A DNA stretch of 9,031 nucleotides. Origin: Oscillospiraceae bacterium (GTDB taxonomy: Bacteria > Bacillota > Clostridia > Oscillospirales > Oscillospiraceae). The notes under the pieces are model-generated. The model made no database searches, had not been told where the DNA came from, and saw only the letters and a list, made by a program, of their open reading frames with translations. Where the stretch lies: positions 6,087 through 15,117 of the forward strand of contig JAJBVW010000104.1 in assembly GCA_020866945.1 (NCBI GenBank), written 5' to 3'. This document shows, in pieces, positions 6,518 to 9,031 of this stretch (positions are counted from its first letter, which is position 1; the number at the start of each line of letters is the position of its first letter). A program made the position numbers and the translations under genes.

Positions 6518-6557
6518 TTTAAAAGTCATCACATATATCCTTAAAACCTAGGCTTTC

Positions 6558-6590
6558 GAGGCGGTGCGACGAGCTTCGCACCGCCTCTTT
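6558..6590 (+). terminator. intergenic hairpin after the binding-protein gene (partial terminator or stabiliser)
   Basis: A perfect 12-bp stem, GAGGCGGTGCGA (6558-6569) with TCGCACCGCCTC (6576-6587), has a 6-nt loop and is followed by only three T and then CAAAAAATTC. The stem is strong but the T-run is short. Leakage into the downstream ATPase and permease genes is likely, favouring high receptor and lower transporter expression. Confidence 0.7.
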
Positions 6591-6637
6591 CAAAAAATTC
6601 CATTCTTATCCCATTCAATAAAGGCAGGTGCGTTCCT

Positions 6638-8143
6638 TTGACTGAAAAAGAGCCTGTTCTCTCTTTAAAAGACATCATTAAAGTCTTCCCCGGCGTGGTG
6701 GCACTGAACCATGTCTCCATGGATTTCTATCCCGGAGAGATACACGCCATTGTGGGAGAAAACGGGGCGGGCAAGTCCACCCTGATAAAAACCATCACCG
6801 GCGCTCATGCCCCGGACGGCGGCACTATCACCCTGGACGGAGAAACCTACGCCGCCATGACCCCGGCCATGGCCCGGCAGCATGGCGTTGAGTGTATTTA
6901 CCAGGAGTTCAACCTAATCGACGTGCTTTCCGCGGCGGAGAATATCTGCTACGGCGAGAACATGGGCCGCCTGGTGAATCAAAAGGCCATGAACGAAAAG
7001 GCCCAGAAGCTGTTCGATGACTTCGGCGTGGACATAAATCCCGCCACCCTGGTGCGGGATCTGACACCCGGCCATATGCAGATTGTGGAGATTGCGAAGG
7101 CCGTCTCCAAAAACGCCCGCATCCTTATCTTGGATGAACCGACCGCGCCCCTATCCCTGGCGGAGGTGGACATCCTTATGTCCATCGTGCGCAAGCTGAA
7201 GGCGGACGGCGTGGCGATCATATATATCTCTCACCGTCTGGATGAGATATTCACCCTCTCCGACAAGGTCTCCGTTCTGCGGGACGGGGAATACATCGTC
7301 ACCCTGGAGACCGACCAGACCACCCGCCCGGAGCTTATCAAATACATGGTGGGCCGGGAAATGACCCAGACCTTCCCCCAGCGGAACGTGGAGATTGGCG
7401 ACGTGGCCCTGGAGGTCAAAAATCTGACGGGCAACGGGGTCAAAAATATATCCTTCCAGGCCCACAAGGGCGAAATACTGGGCATCTCCGGCCTGGTAGG
7501 CGCGGGCCGCACGGAAATCATGAAGGTCATCTTCGGCGCGGAGAAAAAGCAGTGGGGCGAGATATACGTAAACGGCGAACCCGCCAACATCAAATCCCCG
7601 CGGGACGCCATGCACAAATACGGCATCGGTATGTGCCCGGAGGACAGAAAGCGCGAGGGCTGCTTCCTGGGCGAGACAATCTCCTGGAACCTGGTCTATA
7701 ACGTGCTGGGCAATATCTCCAACCGCATCGGCGTCATCAACCGCAAAAAGGAAAAGGAGATTGCGGACTATTACGGCCAGTCCATGCGCATCAAAGCGCC
7801 CGACCTGGACAAGACCAAGGTTCTGACCCTCTCCGGCGGCAACCAGCAGAAGGTGGTGGTGGGCAAGGCCCTGGCCGCCAACGCGGAAATCATCATTTTC
7901 GACGAACCCACCCGCGGCATCGACGTGGGCGCGAAGTATGAGATATACGAGCTGATGAACGGCCTGGTGGAGCAGGGAAAGACCATTATCATGGTCACCT
8001 CCGACATGGAGGAGCTTTTAGGAATGTCCGACCGCATCGTGGTCTTTGGGGAGCGGTGCCTGGCGGGAACGCTGGAAAAATCGGAGTTTTCCCAGGAGCG
8101 CATCCTCGACATGGCATCCACCAGTGTTCACGATGAGAATTAA
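6638..8143 (+). CDS. sugar-type ABC transporter ATP-binding protein, double ATPase domain (RbsA/MglA-like)
   Basis: The 501-residue cytoplasmic protein powers the importer by ATP hydrolysis and has the two tandem ATPase domains typical of ribose/galactose-type systems. Domain 1 has Walker A GENGAGKST (40-48), Q89 of the Q-loop, a divergent signature LTPGHMQ (142-148), Walker B ILILDEPT (162-169) with E167, and H199. Domain 2 has the family's degenerate Walker A, GLVGAGRTE with R291 in place of Lys, a canonical signature LSGGNQQK (398-405), Walker B IIIFDEPT (418-425) and Ser455 where the switch His would be. The start is the TTG at 6638, the only sensible start that keeps the N-terminal strand; AGGTG lies 7 nt upstream. 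The weak start and the hairpin before it suggest lower expression than the binding protein. The permease start follows 21 nt after its stop. Confidence 0.93.
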   Translation: MTEKEPVLSLKDIIKVFPGVVALNHVSMDFYPGEIHAIVGENGAGKSTLIKTITGAHAPDGGTITLDGETYAAMTPAMARQHGVECIYQEFNLIDVLSAAENICYGENMGRLVNQKAMNEKAQKLFDDFGVDINPATLVRDLTPGHMQIVEIAKAVSKNARILILDEPTAPLSLAEVDILMSIVRKLKADGVAIIYISHRLDEIFTLSDKVSVLRDGEYIVTLETDQTTRPELIKYMVGREMTQTFPQRNVEIGDVALEVKNLTGNGVKNISFQAHKGEILGISGLVGAGRTEIMKVIFGAEKKQWGEIYVNGEPANIKSPRDAMHKYGIGMCPEDRKREGCFLGETISWNLVYNVLGNISNRIGVINRKKEKEIADYYGQSMRIKAPDLDKTKVLTLSGGNQQKVVVGKALAANAEIIIFDEPTRGIDVGAKYEIYELMNGLVEQGKTIIMVTSDMEELLGMSDRIVVFGERCLAGTLEKSEFSQERILDMASTSVHDEN

Positions 8144-8164
8144 ATTTGTGGGGGCAAAAACAAC

Positions 8165-9031
8165 ATGGAGAAAGTAAAAAACAAGCTGAAGGATATGACC
8201 ATGGTCTTCGTCCTGATTGGACTGCTGATCATCTTCTTTGTCCTGTGCCAGATCATCACAGGGCGCAACTTCCTGAGTCTGGCAAACCTTCTGAATATTC
8301 TGGGCCAGAACGCCTATCTTGTCATCATCGGCGTCGGCATCACCTTCATCATGCTGGGCGGCGGCATGGACTTGAGTACCGGCTACCTGGTCTCTACCGT
8401 GGGCATTTCCATGGCGCTGATTAACCTCGGCCTGATGAACAACGGCATGGCCAGCTTCCCGGCCTTCCTTATCGCGGCTGTGGCAGGCGTGGCCCTGGCC
8501 ACCGGGCTTTCCGCCATCAACGGCGTGGTCTACGCCTGGCTGAAGGTGTTCCCCTTCATCATCACCCTGGCCATGCAGTACATACTCAACGGCGCGACCT
8601 ATCTGCTGTCCGGCGGCATGACCCAGACCTACCGCAACCTGTCCAACGGCTTCAAGATTCTGGGCGGCTACAACATCAAAATCTTCTCCGGCAACCTGAA
8701 AACCGGTGTGCTGGTGATGGTTGTCATGGTGCTGATTGGCTCCTTCATTCTCAATAAGACCCGCTTTGGTCGGAACGTCTACGCCCTTGGCTCCAACCCG
8801 GAGGCCGTGGCCCTGTCCGGCGTCTCCGTGGCGAAAATGCGCATCGCGGTGTTCGCCCTAGCCGGCGTATTCTTCGGCATCGCCCAGATCGTGAACATCG
8901 GCCGCATTGGCTCCGTGAACAACTCCATGGGCGTTGGCACAGAATTTACCGTCCTGGCCGGCGCCATGCTGGGCGGCGTCCTAATGGGCGGCGGCGGCGG
9001 CAAGATGTCCAACATGGTCGTGGGCGGTCTT
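8165..9031 (+). CDS. sugar-type ABC transporter permease, RbsC-like (partial, runs off the right edge)
   Basis: The frame is open from the ATG at 8165 to the window end, giving 289 residues without a stop. The product is a multi-pass membrane channel of the BPD_transp_2 family that pairs with the ATPase. The first helix is about 12-32. GGGMDLSTG (65-73) matches the usual G(I/M)DLSVG motif. YALGSNPEAVALSGV (206-220) is the cytoplasmic coupling-loop signature contacting the ATPase. GTEFTVLAGAMLGG (258-271) replaces the commoner ELDAIAAVVIGG pattern. The family is usually a little over 300 residues, so only the last few tens are probably missing. The ribosome binding site is weak (GGGGG at 8149-8153). 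It lies in one operon with the upstream ATPase. Confidence 0.92.
   Translation, partial: MEKVKNKLKDMTMVFVLIGLLIIFFVLCQIITGRNFLSLANLLNILGQNAYLVIIGVGITFIMLGGGMDLSTGYLVSTVGISMALINLGLMNNGMASFPAFLIAAVAGVALATGLSAINGVVYAWLKVFPFIITLAMQYILNGATYLLSGGMTQTYRNLSNGFKILGGYNIKIFSGNLKTGVLVMVVMVLIGSFILNKTRFGRNVYALGSNPEAVALSGVSVAKMRIAVFALAGVFFGIAQIVNIGRIGSVNNSMGVGTEFTVLAGAMLGGVLMGGGGGKMSNMVVGGL

Noticed and set aside
5891..6532. Minus-strand open frame opposite the sugar-type receptor, Gly/Val rich
   Set aside because: Same shadow effect from GC-rich third positions; the plus-strand reading has a signal peptide and binding-protein motifs.
8987..9001. Five tandem GGC triplets in the permease gene
   Set aside because: They encode the Gly-rich turn that is normal for this permease family, so no separate repeat element is needed to explain them.

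Overview
The window looks like a chromosomal piece of a low-oxygen gut-type Firmicute, most likely an Oscillospiraceae (Clostridial cluster IV, Oscillibacter/Flavonifractor-like) bacterium. The reasons are GC-rich coding sequence with AT-rich intergenic gaps, strong AGGAGG-type ribosome binding sites, lipoprotein-anchored substrate-binding proteins, a sigma factor paired with a DUF4367 protein, and a fused TAXI-type TRAP permease. The taxon is inferred from these traits, not from any search. No RNA gene, CRISPR array, insertion sequence or phage gene is visible.

Layout. Positions 1-171 are a leader with an 11-bp inverted repeat and promoter-like boxes. Positions 172-1528 hold a two-gene, translationally coupled operon: an ECF-like sigma-70 factor and a single-pass membrane protein with a DUF4367 outer domain, probably its regulator. 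A bidirectional terminator (1564-1598) separates this operon from a convergent operon. That second operon, on the minus strand and read from 4910 down to 1625, encodes a TRAP transporter of the TAXI type: a lipoprotein solute receptor followed by a fused 4TM/12TM permease.

From a 323-bp AT-rich divergent control region (4911-5233), carrying near-perfect sigma-A promoters in both directions, a third operon runs rightward. It encodes a sugar-type ABC importer: a lipoprotein substrate-binding protein (5234-6517), a double-domain RbsA/MglA-like ATPase (6638-8143) and an RbsC-like permease (8165 to beyond the right edge).

The two importers share a design: a strong promoter, a receptor lipoprotein first, an unusually acidic Glu-rich spacer between lipid anchor and binding domain, then a stable hairpin between receptor gene and transporter gene. 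The hairpins probably keep receptor mRNA more abundant than transporter mRNA. The substrates of both importers are unknown. The sugar-type binding protein has lost the Asn-Asp pair usual in ribose/galactose binders, so a simple assignment to ribose or galactose is not supported. No clearly new multi-gene system is seen. The most interesting signals are the receptor stalk architecture, the repeated hairpin arrangement and the sigma/DUF4367 pair with its mirrored leader repeat.
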